Positions 6,359-14,612 are shown, numbered from the stretch's first letter. The stretch is DNA of 22,489 nucleotides from an uncultured Prevotella sp. (GCA_937880835.1 CALGRN010000183.1:1-22489), one strand, 5' to 3'. The notes: a model not told the origin generated them from the letters alone. Numbers and translations: made by a program.

Positions 6359-8797
6359 ATGATGAGACACATTATTATAGGTGGTGTTGCAGGAGGTGCT
6401 ACTGCTGCGGCAAGAATAAGGCGTGCTGACGAGAGTGCGGAGATAATACTTATAGAGAAAGGTAAGTATATTTCTTATGCTAATTGCGGACTTCCATATT
6501 ATATAGGTGGTACTATTACTGAGAGAGATAACCTCTTTGTCCAGACACCGGAAGCTTTCAGTCAAAGATTTAATATAGATGTGAGAGTAGAAAATGAGGT
6601 GATTGACATAGATACTGTCGTAAAGACTGTTACCGTAAGAAGTGCAGACGGCAGACAATATAATGAGAGATATGACAAACTGTTGTTGTCTCCGGGTTCA
6701 GTTCCTGTTCGTCCACTACTCGAAGGTATAGACATTAAGGGAATATTCACTTTGCGAAATGTAGAGGATACGGACAGAATAAAAAACTACATCAATAACA
6801 ATGACGTTAAGAATGCCGTTGTCGTCGGTGGCGGTTTCATAGGATTGGAAATGGCAGAGAACCTTCATGATACAGGGGCAAACGTTTCTATTGTCGAAAT
6901 GACAAATCAAGTGATGGCACCGGTTGATTTCTCTATTGCTTCACACGTTCATCGTCATTTGTTGGATAAAGGCGTTAAACTTTATTTAGAGAAAGGTGTT
7001 GAACATTTTGAGAAGTCCGATGGCAGAATTAAAGTATTCTTCAACGATGGTGAAAGCATTTATGCAGACTTAGTGTTGTTGTCAATAGGTGTACGCCCTG
7101 CAACCCAATTAGCCGATAAAGCAGGCATAGAGATTGGCGAAAGAGGTATAAAAGTAAATGAATATCTTGAAACATCAGCAAAAGACGTATATGCAGTAGG
7201 AGATGCGATAGAATATCCTCATCCGCTCACAGGACAGACTTGGCTTAACTATCTTGCCAATCCTGCAAACAGACAAGGACGAATTGTTGCAGATAATATG
7301 GTGTTTGGAAACAAGTCGGAATATGAAGGTGCGATAGGTACTTCCATTGCAAAAGTATTTGATATAACTGTTGGAGCTACCGGATTACCTGCGAAACGCT
7401 TGAAGCAAATGGGAATTCCTTATGCAAGTTCAACCACTATATCATCCTCTCACGCAAGCTATTATCCCGGTGCTTTTCAGCTTACGACAAAGCTGACGTT
7501 TGACATTAAAGATGGAAAGTTATACGGAGCACAATGCGTTGGACACGATGGAGTGGACAAACGTATAGATGAGATATCTCTGCTTATAAAGAAAGGAGGA
7601 ACTGTTTACGACCTTATCAGATTGGAACATGCTTATGCTCCGCCTTTCTCTTCTGCAAAAGATGCGATAGCGATAGCAGGATATGCGGCAAGCAATATTA
7701 TCAGCGGTGCAATGCCTGTTGTGTATTGGCGCGATATTGAAAATCTTGATGCCGACAAAGATGTGCTCATAGATACGAGAACACCTTCCGAGTTTGAACT
7801 CGGAAGCATAAAAGGTGCAGTGAATATTCCACTCGATGATTTGCGTGGAAGATTAGACGAGATACCAACCGACAAGCGTATTGTGCTTTTCTGTGCGGTA
7901 GGTTTACGAGGTTATCTTGCGCAACGCATTCTTATGGGACGAGGATATAAGAACGTATTTAATCTGTCGGGAGGATATAACGTGTATTCGCTTTCTACGC
8001 AAGAAATATCCAACGATTGCGATGATGTATGCCTGTCTGCTCCCGAAACCAGATGCAGTAATGCCGATGGAATACCTGAATTGAAAATCGACGCGTGCGG
8101 ACTGCAATGTCCCGGACCTATTATGAAATTGAAAAAGGCAATGGACGGGATAAGTCAAGGATGCTGCATAGAAGTGAAAGCAACCGATCCGGGATTTCCG
8201 CGAGATGCCAAATCTTGGTGTAAAAGCACAGGAAATCATTTCGTTTCGGCAAAAGACGAAAACGGTTATCATACCGTAATAATAGAGAAAGGTGCTGCGA
8301 TGAAGAATGATATTACCGCTACTGTGAGCGGAAATAAGACCTTAATAATGTTCAGCGATGACTTGGATAAGGCTTTGGCAACATTCGTGCTTGCAAACGG
8401 TGCAGCTGCAACAGGCAAGAAAGTTTCCATATTCTTCACTTTCTGGGGACTTAACGTTATTAAAAAAGAGCATAAACCAGTTGTCACAAAAGACATTTTC
8501 GGGCGCATGTTCTCAATGATGCTACCGTCAGATTCGCGCAAATTGAAAATGTCAAAGATGAGTATGTTCGGCATTGGAGACAAAATGATGCGCTATATAA
8601 TGAAGCGAAAGAATATAGATTCGCTCGAACAGTTGCGCCGTCAGGCTTTGGAAAACGGCGTAGAATTCATCGCCTGTCAAATGTCTATGGACATGATGGG
8701 CATTAACAAGGAAGAATTGATAGACGGAGTGAGCATCGGAGGAGTGGCAACTTATATGGAACGTGCCGAACAAGCCAATGTAAATCTATTTATTTAA
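6359..8797 (+). CDS. CoA-disulfide reductase/rhodanese/TusA/DsrE-like fusion
   Basis: 812-residue cytoplasmic protein with four sulfur-handling modules in order. (1) Residues 1-450 are a pyridine-nucleotide-disulfide oxidoreductase of the CoA-disulfide reductase/NADH oxidase group. It has an FAD-binding start (IIIGGVAGGATAAARIRR), the redox cysteine Cys43 in SYANCGLPY, an NAD(P)-binding VVVGGGFIGLEMAE near 155, and a C-terminal dimerisation domain. (2) Residues 454-548 are rhodanese, with Cys512 in FCAVGLRGY. (3) About 573-645 is TusA/SirA, with the CPGP motif at Cys584. (4) About 650-812 is a DsrE-like domain with Cys773. The cysteines allow a persulfide relay within one chain, a hypothesis from domain order. 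ATG at 6362 is an alternative start. It lies between thioredoxin (19-nt gap) and marR (6-nt gap). Confidence 0.9.
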   Translation: MMRHIIIGGVAGGATAAARIRRADESAEIILIEKGKYISYANCGLPYYIGGTITERDNLFVQTPEAFSQRFNIDVRVENEVIDIDTVVKTVTVRSADGRQYNERYDKLLLSPGSVPVRPLLEGIDIKGIFTLRNVEDTDRIKNYINNNDVKNAVVVGGGFIGLEMAENLHDTGANVSIVEMTNQVMAPVDFSIASHVHRHLLDKGVKLYLEKGVEHFEKSDGRIKVFFNDGESIYADLVLLSIGVRPATQLADKAGIEIGERGIKVNEYLETSAKDVYAVGDAIEYPHPLTGQTWLNYLANPANRQGRIVADNMVFGNKSEYEGAIGTSIAKVFDITVGATGLPAKRLKQMGIPYASSTTISSSHASYYPGAFQLTTKLTFDIKDGKLYGAQCVGHDGVDKRIDEISLLIKKGGTVYDLIRLEHAYAPPFSSAKDAIAIAGYAASNIISGAMPVVYWRDIENLDADKDVLIDTRTPSEFELGSIKGAVNIPLDDLRGRLDEIPTDKRIVLFCAVGLRGYLAQRILMGRGYKNVFNLSGGYNVYSLSTQEISNDCDDVCLSAPETRCSNADGIPELKIDACGLQCPGPIMKLKKAMDGISQGCCIEVKATDPGFPRDAKSWCKSTGNHFVSAKDENGYHTVIIEKGAAMKNDITATVSGNKTLIMFSDDLDKALATFVLANGAAATGKKVSIFFTFWGLNVIKKEHKPVVTKDIFGRMFSMMLPSDSRKLKMSKMSMFGIGDKMMRYIMKRKNIDSLEQLRRQALENGVEFIACQMSMDMMGINKEELIDGVSIGGVATYMERAEQANVNLFI

Positions 8798-8803
8798 ACT
8801 GTT

Positions 8804-9163
8804 ATGGAAAGTAAGAAAATATGCAGAATACGTGACGTGTATCAAGCAATATCCGCTTTGGAAACTCAATTCGAGAGAATGTTCAAGTTGAATATAAACG
8901 AGATTATGCTTCTCTGTACGCTTAATGAATTTGACAATCTGACTTCGGGCGAAATAGCAGAGAAACTCGGACTTACTCATTCAAATGCCTCTAAGGTGAT
9001 TTGTTCGGTTGAGAAAGATTTATTGATAAAGCGTCATCTTGACAAAAATGATAAACGACAAATGCGTTTCTCGCTTACTAAGACAGGAGCAAAGAAGCTT
9101 TCCGATATAAAATGCGATGAAATAGAACTGCCGGAATTGCTGTCGAAAGTGATTGATGCCTGA
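8804..9163 (+). CDS. MarR-family transcriptional regulator
   Basis: 119-residue winged-helix DNA-binding protein of the MarR type, somewhat shorter than the usual 135-150 residues. The core is EIMLLCTLNEFDNLTSGEIAEKLGLTHSNASKVICSVEKDLLIKRHLDKNDKRQMRFSLTKTGAKKL in the sequence, with recognition helix about HSNASKVICSVE, followed by the wing (DKNDKRQM). It dimerises through terminal helices. It contains Cys6, Cys38, Cys67 and Cys106, so thiol sensing is possible but unproven. It starts 6 nt after the sulfur-relay gene and is the last gene of that operon. Members often repress their own operon, and the paired palindromes around the operon promoter are the natural candidate targets. Confidence 0.88.
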   Translation: MESKKICRIRDVYQAISALETQFERMFKLNINEIMLLCTLNEFDNLTSGEIAEKLGLTHSNASKVICSVEKDLLIKRHLDKNDKRQMRFSLTKTGAKKLSDIKCDEIELPELLSKVIDA

Positions 9164-9276
9164 TTTTACGGTACTCGTATGGTTCGTAAAAATAAATGAA
9201 GTATGTAGCATGTTTAACAATGACTGATAGTCAGAATGTATATCTTTGATTGTCAAGTTGTTACATATTGAATTTT

Positions 9277-9357
9277 AAAAGCTATTGTTTTGTGGTGCAA
9301 AAGCTATCCTTTCATGATGCAAAAGGATAGCTTTTGCACCACAAAACAATAGCTTTT
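9277..9357. repeat. Dispersed repeat copy A with 36-bp perfect inverted repeat
   Basis: The arms 9277-9312 and 9322-9357 are perfectly complementary over 36 bp around a 9-nt loop (CATGATGCA). The arms are built from short units with the core CAATAGCTTTTG or GGATAGCTTTTG. The 61 nt at 9298-9358 match 14249-14309 at 50 of 61 positions in an ungapped hand alignment, so this is a dispersed repeat family and not only a terminator. Confidence 0.85.
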
Positions 9358-9577
9358 GAATTAATGAATGAGTAACGATAAACTTGGATATATGAAATAT
9401 CGTGTTTCATATTGCTTGTTTTCATCTTATTTTCAGATACTTTTCCTGTGTAAATATATATGGAAAATCATCATAATAGTCGGCGATAAAAGTAATATTA
9501 TGTTTGGAAACCGATTATTATATTTTTACTTCATGATTATGAAAAACAAGCATTGCAACTCATAAACTTAATTAAAA

Positions 9578-9611
9578 ATATTGCCAATATCGGAAAAAAG
9601 GTGTAATATTG
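9578..9611 (+). promoter_or_regulatory. Possible promoter with overlapping inverted repeat
   Basis: TTG (9581-9583), a 20-nt spacer and TAATATTG (9604-9611) weakly fit the Bacteroidetes pattern. The inverted repeat ATATTG-C-CAATAT (9578-9590) covers the -33 position. The gene at 9669 starts about 57 nt downstream. Confidence 0.4.
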
Positions 9612-9668
9612 CATGCCGAGAATAATTGTAAATCTTTTAAAACATAAAATATAAACATAATAAATCAA

Positions 9669-10346
9669 ATGAAAAAGTTCATTTCTCTTATAACATTCTT
9701 ATATATATCATTGTCGGCAACGGCGCAGACAAAAGTGAAGGATGTATGGTTGTCGATGCCAGACAGCTTAATAGTGTATCTTGACAAAAGCAAGAAAAAG
9801 GAAATGACGAACCTGTTTGAAATGAAAGCAAAAGCGGAAACGACAACAGTATTTGAAGAGAAAGCCGTGCTGGAAGATATGACCGACAGCTACATTTCCG
9901 TAAAACTAAACAATGCAACGATGCTGCAAATGAGGGTTTTAAGAACATTGCAGGATAAAGAAATAATATGTGTTGTCAAGACATTAAGCAGTCCGCAGAA
10001 AGAAAGTGAAGTTGATTTCTATTCAACAGATTGGAAACTCATAAGCTCACTGAATAAAAAAGAGAAGTGCCCTTTTATCATGAGAAGTGATAAAAACAAG
10101 AACGGAGCAGGGTTGGATGATATAAAGAAGACCTTGTTCATCAAACCGGAAAGCATGAGAAACGATGAGTTTGAGAGTTATAAACAGTTAATCAATATAG
10201 AACTTGTATCGGCAGAGCTGTCAAAAGAAGAAGAAACAATAACTTTCAAGCTGTCATTACCCCTTTTGTCAGAAGATGAAATGAAGAAAGCAAGCTCTGT
10301 TATTTCAGAAACAAAACTTAGGTGGAACGTCGATTCATTTAATTAA
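9669..10346 (+). CDS. Secreted DUF3256-like protein
   Basis: 225-residue predicted exported protein with a Sec signal peptide (MKKFISLITFLYISLSATAQ). The mature start, VKDVWLSMPDSLIVYLDKSKKKEMTNLFEMK, resembles the DUF3256 family of Bacteroidales, recalled by its 'SMPDSLxxYL' opening. The rest alternates strands and charged helices, with a DFYSTDWKLI segment, and no catalytic motif is recognisable. It has a leaderless-looking A/T-rich upstream region, its own candidate promoter, and an imperfect hairpin after the stop, so it is probably monocistronic. Family assignment is from memory of the pattern and is less secure than the signal peptide. Function is unknown. Confidence 0.72.
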   Translation: MKKFISLITFLYISLSATAQTKVKDVWLSMPDSLIVYLDKSKKKEMTNLFEMKAKAETTTVFEEKAVLEDMTDSYISVKLNNATMLQMRVLRTLQDKEIICVVKTLSSPQKESEVDFYSTDWKLISSLNKKEKCPFIMRSDKNKNGAGLDDIKKTLFIKPESMRNDEFESYKQLINIELVSAELSKEEETITFKLSLPLLSEDEMKKASSVISETKLRWNVDSFN

Positions 10347-10367
10347 AATCAAGAGAAAACTTTTTGA

Positions 10368-10400
10368 AATAAAACAGACAAGCACTGCGCTTTGTTTATT
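10368..10400 (+). terminator. Imperfect hairpin after the DUF3256-like gene
   Basis: AATAAA-ACAG-ACAAGC (10368-10383) can pair imperfectly with GCTTTGTTTATT (10389-10400) around a short loop. It is A-rich on the left and T-rich on the right, as in a weak intrinsic terminator. Bulges make this uncertain. Confidence 0.35.
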
Positions 10401-10470
10401 GTACTATATATAACATTTTCTCACTATATTAACATATCTGTAAAATAAAAATATCTTTTTATGGCAAAAA

Positions 10471-10497
10471 CTGCACATTTTATTTTGAAATGTGCAG
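10471..10497. promoter_or_regulatory. Perfect inverted repeat over the -33 box (operator)
   Basis: CTGCACATTT (10471-10480) and AAATGTGCAG (10488-10497) are perfect 10-bp complements around a 7-nt centre, TATTTTG. That centre contains the -33 TTTG of the acyl-CoA ligase promoter. The position fits a repressor site. The regulator is not visible in the window. Confidence 0.6.
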
Positions 10498-10514
10498 AAT
10501 ACGTGTTACCTTTG
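10484..10514 (+). promoter_or_regulatory. Promoter of the acyl-CoA ligase pair
   Basis: TTTG (10484-10487), a 19-nt spacer and TACCTTTG (10507-10514) match the Bacteroidetes -33/-7 consensus. The predicted start near 10521 rules out the in-frame ATG at 10490 and supports the ATG at 10538. Confidence 0.8.
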
Positions 10515-10537
10515 CACAGAAAAATAAGATTTGTGCA

Positions 10538-12217
10538 ATGGAGTTGATACCCTCTTTCAATTCATATATTGAAAAAAGCATTATAGAAAACTGGTATGCC
10601 GATGCCCTTACGGATTACAAAGGGATAACTTTGCAATACCATGATGTTGCCCGTAAAATAGAGAAACTGCATATACTGTTCGAGAACAGCGGTGTAAACA
10701 AAGGAGATAAAATTGCATTATGCGGCAGAAACAGTGCCAACTGGGCAGTCGTTTTCTTGGCTACTCTTACCTATGGAGCAGTTATAGTGCCCGTTCAAAA
10801 TGAGTTTACCCCCGACCAGATATACAACATTGTAAATCACTCTGAGGCGAAATTGCTGTTTGTAGGCGATGTTGTTTCCACCCAGATACAACCGTCTGAA
10901 ATGCCAGGACTTGAAGGAATAATATATGTTCCGGACAATTCCATAGTCATATCGCGTTCAGAAAAACTGACCTATGCACGCGAACATCTGAACGAAATGT
11001 TTGGTAAGAAATATCCGAAGTATTTCAGGACGGAACATGTTGCATATCATAAAGACAATGCTGAGGAACTTGCCATAATCAATTATACAAGTGGAACGAC
11101 CGGCTTTTCAAAAGGTGTTATGATACCATACAGGGCATTATGGAGCAACCTTGATTTTATAACGGAAGCCATTGGTTCTCATCTTGAAAAAGGAAGTAAT
11201 GTTTTAAGCATACTTCCAATGGCACACATGTATGGCTTGCTCGTAGAGTTCATATTCGAATTCTGCTTCGGAAATCACATATTTTTCCTGACTCGACTGC
11301 CCAGTCCGACATTCATTGCAGAGGCATTTAAGGAAATCAAACCGGCAGTAATAATTGCCGTACCGCTCGTTATCGAGAAAATCATAAGAAAAAACATATT
11401 CCCTCTTGTTCAGAATAACCGTATAAAATTGCTTATGAACATGCCTGTCATAAACAAAAAGGTTAAGGAAAACATTCGTGAAATGGTAATAAAGGAGTTC
11501 GGAGGCAATATGTATGAGGTTCTGGTTGGCGGAGCACCGCTTAATAAAGAAATAGAAGCATTCCTCACGAGTATAGGTTTTCCGGTAACAATGGGTTACG
11601 GAACGACTGAAACAGCACCGATGATAACGTTCACTGACTGGACAAACTTCGTGCCGGGTTCATGCGGAGTACCGGTAAGTCACATGGAAGTAAAGATATT
11701 AAGCGATGCACCTCAGAGCGTGCCGGGAGAGATAATAACCAAAGGAATGAATACAATGTTGGGATATTATAAGAACGAAGAAGCAACAAAAGAAGTTCTT
11801 GATTCTGACGGTTGGTATCACACAGGTGATTTGGGAACTATGAGTGAGGACGGACATGTATTCATAAACGGAAGAATAAAGAACATGCTCTTAGGGGCAA
11901 ACGGTCAGAACGTTTATCCGGAAGAAATAGAAGATAAACTTAATTCTATGGCAATGGTCAATGAAAGTATCATCATACAGGACGGCGATAGGCTTGTCGG
12001 GCTTGTTCATCCTGATTTTGATGAGGCCAAATCGTTAGGTTTTACCAATGAAGATCTGATGAATATAATGGAGCAGAACAGAAAAGAGCTGAACTTGGTG
12101 TTGCCTTCTTACTGTAAACTTTCAGAGATAATGCTGCATGAGGAGGAGTTCGAAAAGACGCCTAAAAAGAGCATTAAGAGATATTTGTATAAAGATATTA
12201 AGAAATTAAAGAGTTGA
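10538..12217 (+). CDS. AMP-forming acyl-CoA ligase, copy 1
   Basis: 559-residue member of the ANL (AMP-binding) superfamily, probably a fatty acyl-CoA synthetase or acyl-ACP-type ligase. It uses ATP to make an acyl-adenylate and passes the acyl group to CoA. It has the phosphate loop INYTSGTTGFSKGV at about residues 181-194, the A5 motif GYGTTETAP, the A7/A8 region DGWYHTGDLG and NGRIKNMLLGANGQNVYPEEIE, and a C-terminal lysine region TPKKSIKRYLY. I chose ATG 10538 because the start matches the paralogue (MELIPSFNSYIEKS versus MENIPRFNSIIEKS) and because an earlier ATG at 10490 lies inside the promoter. The second copy begins 6 nt after the stop. Chain-length preference cannot be read from the sequence. 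Confidence 0.9.
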   Translation: MELIPSFNSYIEKSIIENWYADALTDYKGITLQYHDVARKIEKLHILFENSGVNKGDKIALCGRNSANWAVVFLATLTYGAVIVPVQNEFTPDQIYNIVNHSEAKLLFVGDVVSTQIQPSEMPGLEGIIYVPDNSIVISRSEKLTYAREHLNEMFGKKYPKYFRTEHVAYHKDNAEELAIINYTSGTTGFSKGVMIPYRALWSNLDFITEAIGSHLEKGSNVLSILPMAHMYGLLVEFIFEFCFGNHIFFLTRLPSPTFIAEAFKEIKPAVIIAVPLVIEKIIRKNIFPLVQNNRIKLLMNMPVINKKVKENIREMVIKEFGGNMYEVLVGGAPLNKEIEAFLTSIGFPVTMGYGTTETAPMITFTDWTNFVPGSCGVPVSHMEVKILSDAPQSVPGEIITKGMNTMLGYYKNEEATKEVLDSDGWYHTGDLGTMSEDGHVFINGRIKNMLLGANGQNVYPEEIEDKLNSMAMVNESIIIQDGDRLVGLVHPDFDEAKSLGFTNEDLMNIMEQNRKELNLVLPSYCKLSEIMLHEEEFEKTPKKSIKRYLYKDIKKLKS

Positions 12218-12223
12218 GATTAT

Positions 12224-13891
12224 ATGGAAAATATACCTCGCTTTAATTCAATTATTGAAAAAAGCATAATAGATAATTGGGACTTCGACGCCCTGACAGA
12301 TTATAAGGGAATAACTCTCCAATATCATGATGTCGCAAGAAAGATAGAGAAACTTCATATATTGTTTGAGAGTTCAGGTGTCAGAAAAGGTGATAAGATA
12401 GCCATTTGCGGCAGAAACAGTGCCAACTGGGCTGTGGTATTTCTTGCTGCTCTTACTTATGGTGCAGTGGCAGTTCCCATATTGCACGAGTTTACGGCAG
12501 AACAGATACACAATATCGTAAATCATTCGGAATCGAAACTGTTATTCGTCGGAGATGTGGTTTCAACGGTTATAGATGTAACAAAGATGCCGGAAGTGGA
12601 AGGAATCGTATATATTCCCGACTTCTCTCTAATCATATCGCGTTCCGAAAGACTTACTTATGCACGCGAACACCTCAATGAGATGTTCGGAAAGAAATAC
12701 CCTAAATATTTCAGAAGAGAACATGTAAAGTATTATATAGAGGAAAACTCTGACGAACTTGCATTAATAAACTATACAAGTGGTACGACAGGATTCTCAA
12801 AAGGCGTAATGATTCCATACCGTGCAGTATGGAGCAACTTTGATTTTGCAAAGAAAGTATTGGGAGAAAATCTTCATCCCGGCGATAACGTGATAAGCAT
12901 ATTGCCTATGGCACACATGTACGGAATGGCATTCGAGTTTATTTTCGAGTTCCTTTCCGGTTGTCATATCTTCTTCCTGACACGCATTCCGAGTCCTGCC
13001 ATCATTGCTCAGGCATTCTCAGACATAAAGCCTGCGATTATAATAGCAGTACCACTTGTAATAGAGAAAATAATAAGAAAGAAGGTTTTTCCTAAAATAC
13101 AAAACAACAAAATGCGCTTGCTGCTTAACATGCCTATTATAAATAATAAAGTAAACCGGAAAATTCATGAGCAGGTTTCAAACGCGTTTGGAGGAAACTT
13201 CTATGAGATAATAATAGGTGGGGCAGCTTTCAATCAAGAAGTAGAACAGTTCCTGCGACAAATAGATTTCCCTTATACGGTTGGATACGGTACTACCGAA
13301 TGTGCTCCGATAATAGCATATTCCGACTATAAGACTTTTGTAAAAGGCTCATGCGGTCGCCCTGTGGTTCACATGGAAATGAAAATAGACAGCAAAGACC
13401 CTCAAAACATACCGGGAGAGATACTCGCAAAGGGTTTAAACGTTATGTTAGGATACTATAAAGATGAGGAAACAACGCGCAAAACGATAGATGAAGACGG
13501 CTGGTATCATACCGGTGATCTCGGAATAATCGATAAAGACGGTAATATTTTCATAAAAGGACGTTCGAAGAACATGCTCTTGGGAGCAAGCGGACAAAAC
13601 ATCTATCCGGAAGAAATAGAAGATAAGCTGAACTCTATGGCTATGGTTAGCGAGAGCCTTGTGATACAAAAAGATGAAAAACTTATAGGACTTATACATC
13701 CCGACTATGATGAAGCGAAGCTCTTGGGACTTACTGATGTCGATATCAGCAATATAATGGAACAGAACCGCATGGCAATAAACGAAACATTGCCTGCATA
13801 CAGTAAACTATCGACGGTATTGATACAGAAAGATGAATTTGAAAAAACACCAAAGAAAAGCATAAAAAGATATTTATATCAAGATGCATGA
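12224..13891 (+). CDS. AMP-forming acyl-CoA ligase, copy 2
   Basis: 555-residue tandem paralogue of the upstream ligase, collinear throughout. Residues 20-50 (DALTDYKGITLQYHDVARKI and onward) are almost identical, while the middle, about 210-330, and the segment before DGWYHTGDLG differ more. It keeps all the ANL motifs: INYTSGTTGFSKGV, GYGTTECAP, DGWYHTGDLG, GASGQNIYPEEIE and TPKKSIKRYLY. Cys replaces Thr in GYGTTE-C-AP, next to the adenylation loop. Both copies look intact, so neither is an obvious pseudogene, and the differences may reflect different acyl chains. It is transcribed from the same promoter, with two terminator-like hairpins after it. Confidence 0.9.
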   Translation: MENIPRFNSIIEKSIIDNWDFDALTDYKGITLQYHDVARKIEKLHILFESSGVRKGDKIAICGRNSANWAVVFLAALTYGAVAVPILHEFTAEQIHNIVNHSESKLLFVGDVVSTVIDVTKMPEVEGIVYIPDFSLIISRSERLTYAREHLNEMFGKKYPKYFRREHVKYYIEENSDELALINYTSGTTGFSKGVMIPYRAVWSNFDFAKKVLGENLHPGDNVISILPMAHMYGMAFEFIFEFLSGCHIFFLTRIPSPAIIAQAFSDIKPAIIIAVPLVIEKIIRKKVFPKIQNNKMRLLLNMPIINNKVNRKIHEQVSNAFGGNFYEIIIGGAAFNQEVEQFLRQIDFPYTVGYGTTECAPIIAYSDYKTFVKGSCGRPVVHMEMKIDSKDPQNIPGEILAKGLNVMLGYYKDEETTRKTIDEDGWYHTGDLGIIDKDGNIFIKGRSKNMLLGASGQNIYPEEIEDKLNSMAMVSESLVIQKDEKLIGLIHPDYDEAKLLGLTDVDISNIMEQNRMAINETLPAYSKLSTVLIQKDEFEKTPKKSIKRYLYQDA

Positions 13892-13894
13892 TGA

Positions 13895-13930
13895 AATAGG
13901 ATATTAACGGATATAACTTATCCTATTATT
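13895..13930 (+). terminator. Hairpin after acyl-CoA ligase copy 2
   Basis: AATAGGATA (13895-13903) pairs with TATCCTATT (13919-13927) over 9 bp around a 15-nt loop, followed by ATTTG. It begins 3 nt after the stop codon. It is AT-rich and probably a moderate terminator. Confidence 0.6.
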
Positions 13931-13989
13931 TGTTATATGATTATATCATGCGGTTGAAACATATATTATAAAATTGAAATAAAAGTAAA

Positions 13990-14036
13990 GCAGCTCTGAA
14001 AAGTAAATAAAGCACCTTTTCAGAGCTGCATTTTTT
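13990..14036 (+). terminator. Strong intrinsic terminator
   Basis: GCAGCTCTGAAAAG (13990-14003) pairs perfectly over 14 bp with CTTTTCAGAGCTGC (14016-14029) around a 12-nt loop. A and TTTTTT follow (14030-14036). It is the strongest terminator of this gap and lies about 100 nt beyond the stop of the second ligase. It may back up the first hairpin or end an unrecognised small RNA. Confidence 0.88.
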
Positions 14037-14248
14037 ATGTATGATTTTAAGAAGACTTATATTGATGAATTTCTTTTTATATATATGAAATAAATAAAAC
14101 AAAAACGTATGAATAAAAATATAAAAAGAAACACTTGATAGTTTTACGCATAAATAAATGAGTAATATATATAATATTGTGTTGAAAAGCATTTTTTTAA
14201 GTTTTAATATATATATAGTTGAAAATAAGTTGTTTAGAACGCATTATA

Positions 14249-14338
14249 CAAAAGTTATGCTTTTACCATGCAAAAGGATAACTTTTAGCACATAAAACAA
14301 TAGCTTTTGTGATGCAAAACAATAACTATCGAATTATT
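14249..14338. repeat. Dispersed repeat copy B (diverged)
   Basis: Positions 14249-14309 match 9298-9358 at 50 of 61 positions with no gaps. They include an exact AAAACAATAGCTTTTG block and GCAAAAGGATA. A further unit, GATGCAAAACAATAACTATC, follows at 14311-14330, then GAATTATT, parallel to GAATTAAT after copy A. The hairpin potential is weaker than in copy A. Confidence 0.75.
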
Positions 14339-14612
14339 TAAATGAAACAATTAAAAGCCGAGATCGTATTTTTTAAAGAAAATAACAATCAGATTGCAAT
14401 ACTCTATTTTATTATGTATGTATTTAAATATGTCATTCGTATGAACCATATTTATATTTCTATTTTTTATTTACTATCGTTTTATAAATACAATTCTATG
14501 TTTTGTTACTATTTTGAAAATAAAATAACAATTTTCCCGATAACTTATCTATTGCTTGTTGAATAAAATACAGCCCAAAATAACAACAAAAAATAAAAAA
14601 ATATGCGTTTTA

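Larger units (their letters stand above)
9164..9668. other. 505-nt non-coding gap with hairpin repeat
   Basis: No credible gene. From left to right it holds a weak 7-bp hairpin (TTTTACG 9164-9170 / CGTAAAA 9185-9191) that may end the sulfur operon, a small palindrome TGACTGATAGTCA near 9224, the long perfect inverted repeat 9277-9357, AT-rich sequence, and a promoter-like region at 9578-9611 for the next gene. A 65-codon frame starting at 9368 looks like translated AT-rich DNA. Confidence 0.6.

Noticed and set aside
9224..9236. Palindrome TGACTGATAGTCA downstream of marR
   Set aside because: Short arms, no promoter next to it and no second copy found, so there is no basis for calling it an operator.
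9368..9565. 65-codon open frame right after repeat copy A
   Set aside because: Composition (I, K, Y, F rich) is that of translated AT-rich DNA. No motif, no ribosome-site or promoter support, and no similarity by eye to the frame after copy B.
10490..10537. Earlier in-frame ATG for acyl-CoA ligase copy 1
   Set aside because: It lies inside the operator and promoter, upstream of the predicted transcription start. The paralogue's N-terminus aligns with the ATG at 10538.
12406..12681. 91-codon + strand frame inside acyl-CoA ligase copy 2
   Set aside because: It is fully contained in a strongly conserved gene in another frame and shows no recognisable protein features.
14342..14566. 74-codon open frame right after repeat copy B
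   Set aside because: Same AT-rich composition and no recognisable domain. Its position after the repeat was noted as a possible coding link, but the two frames do not align.
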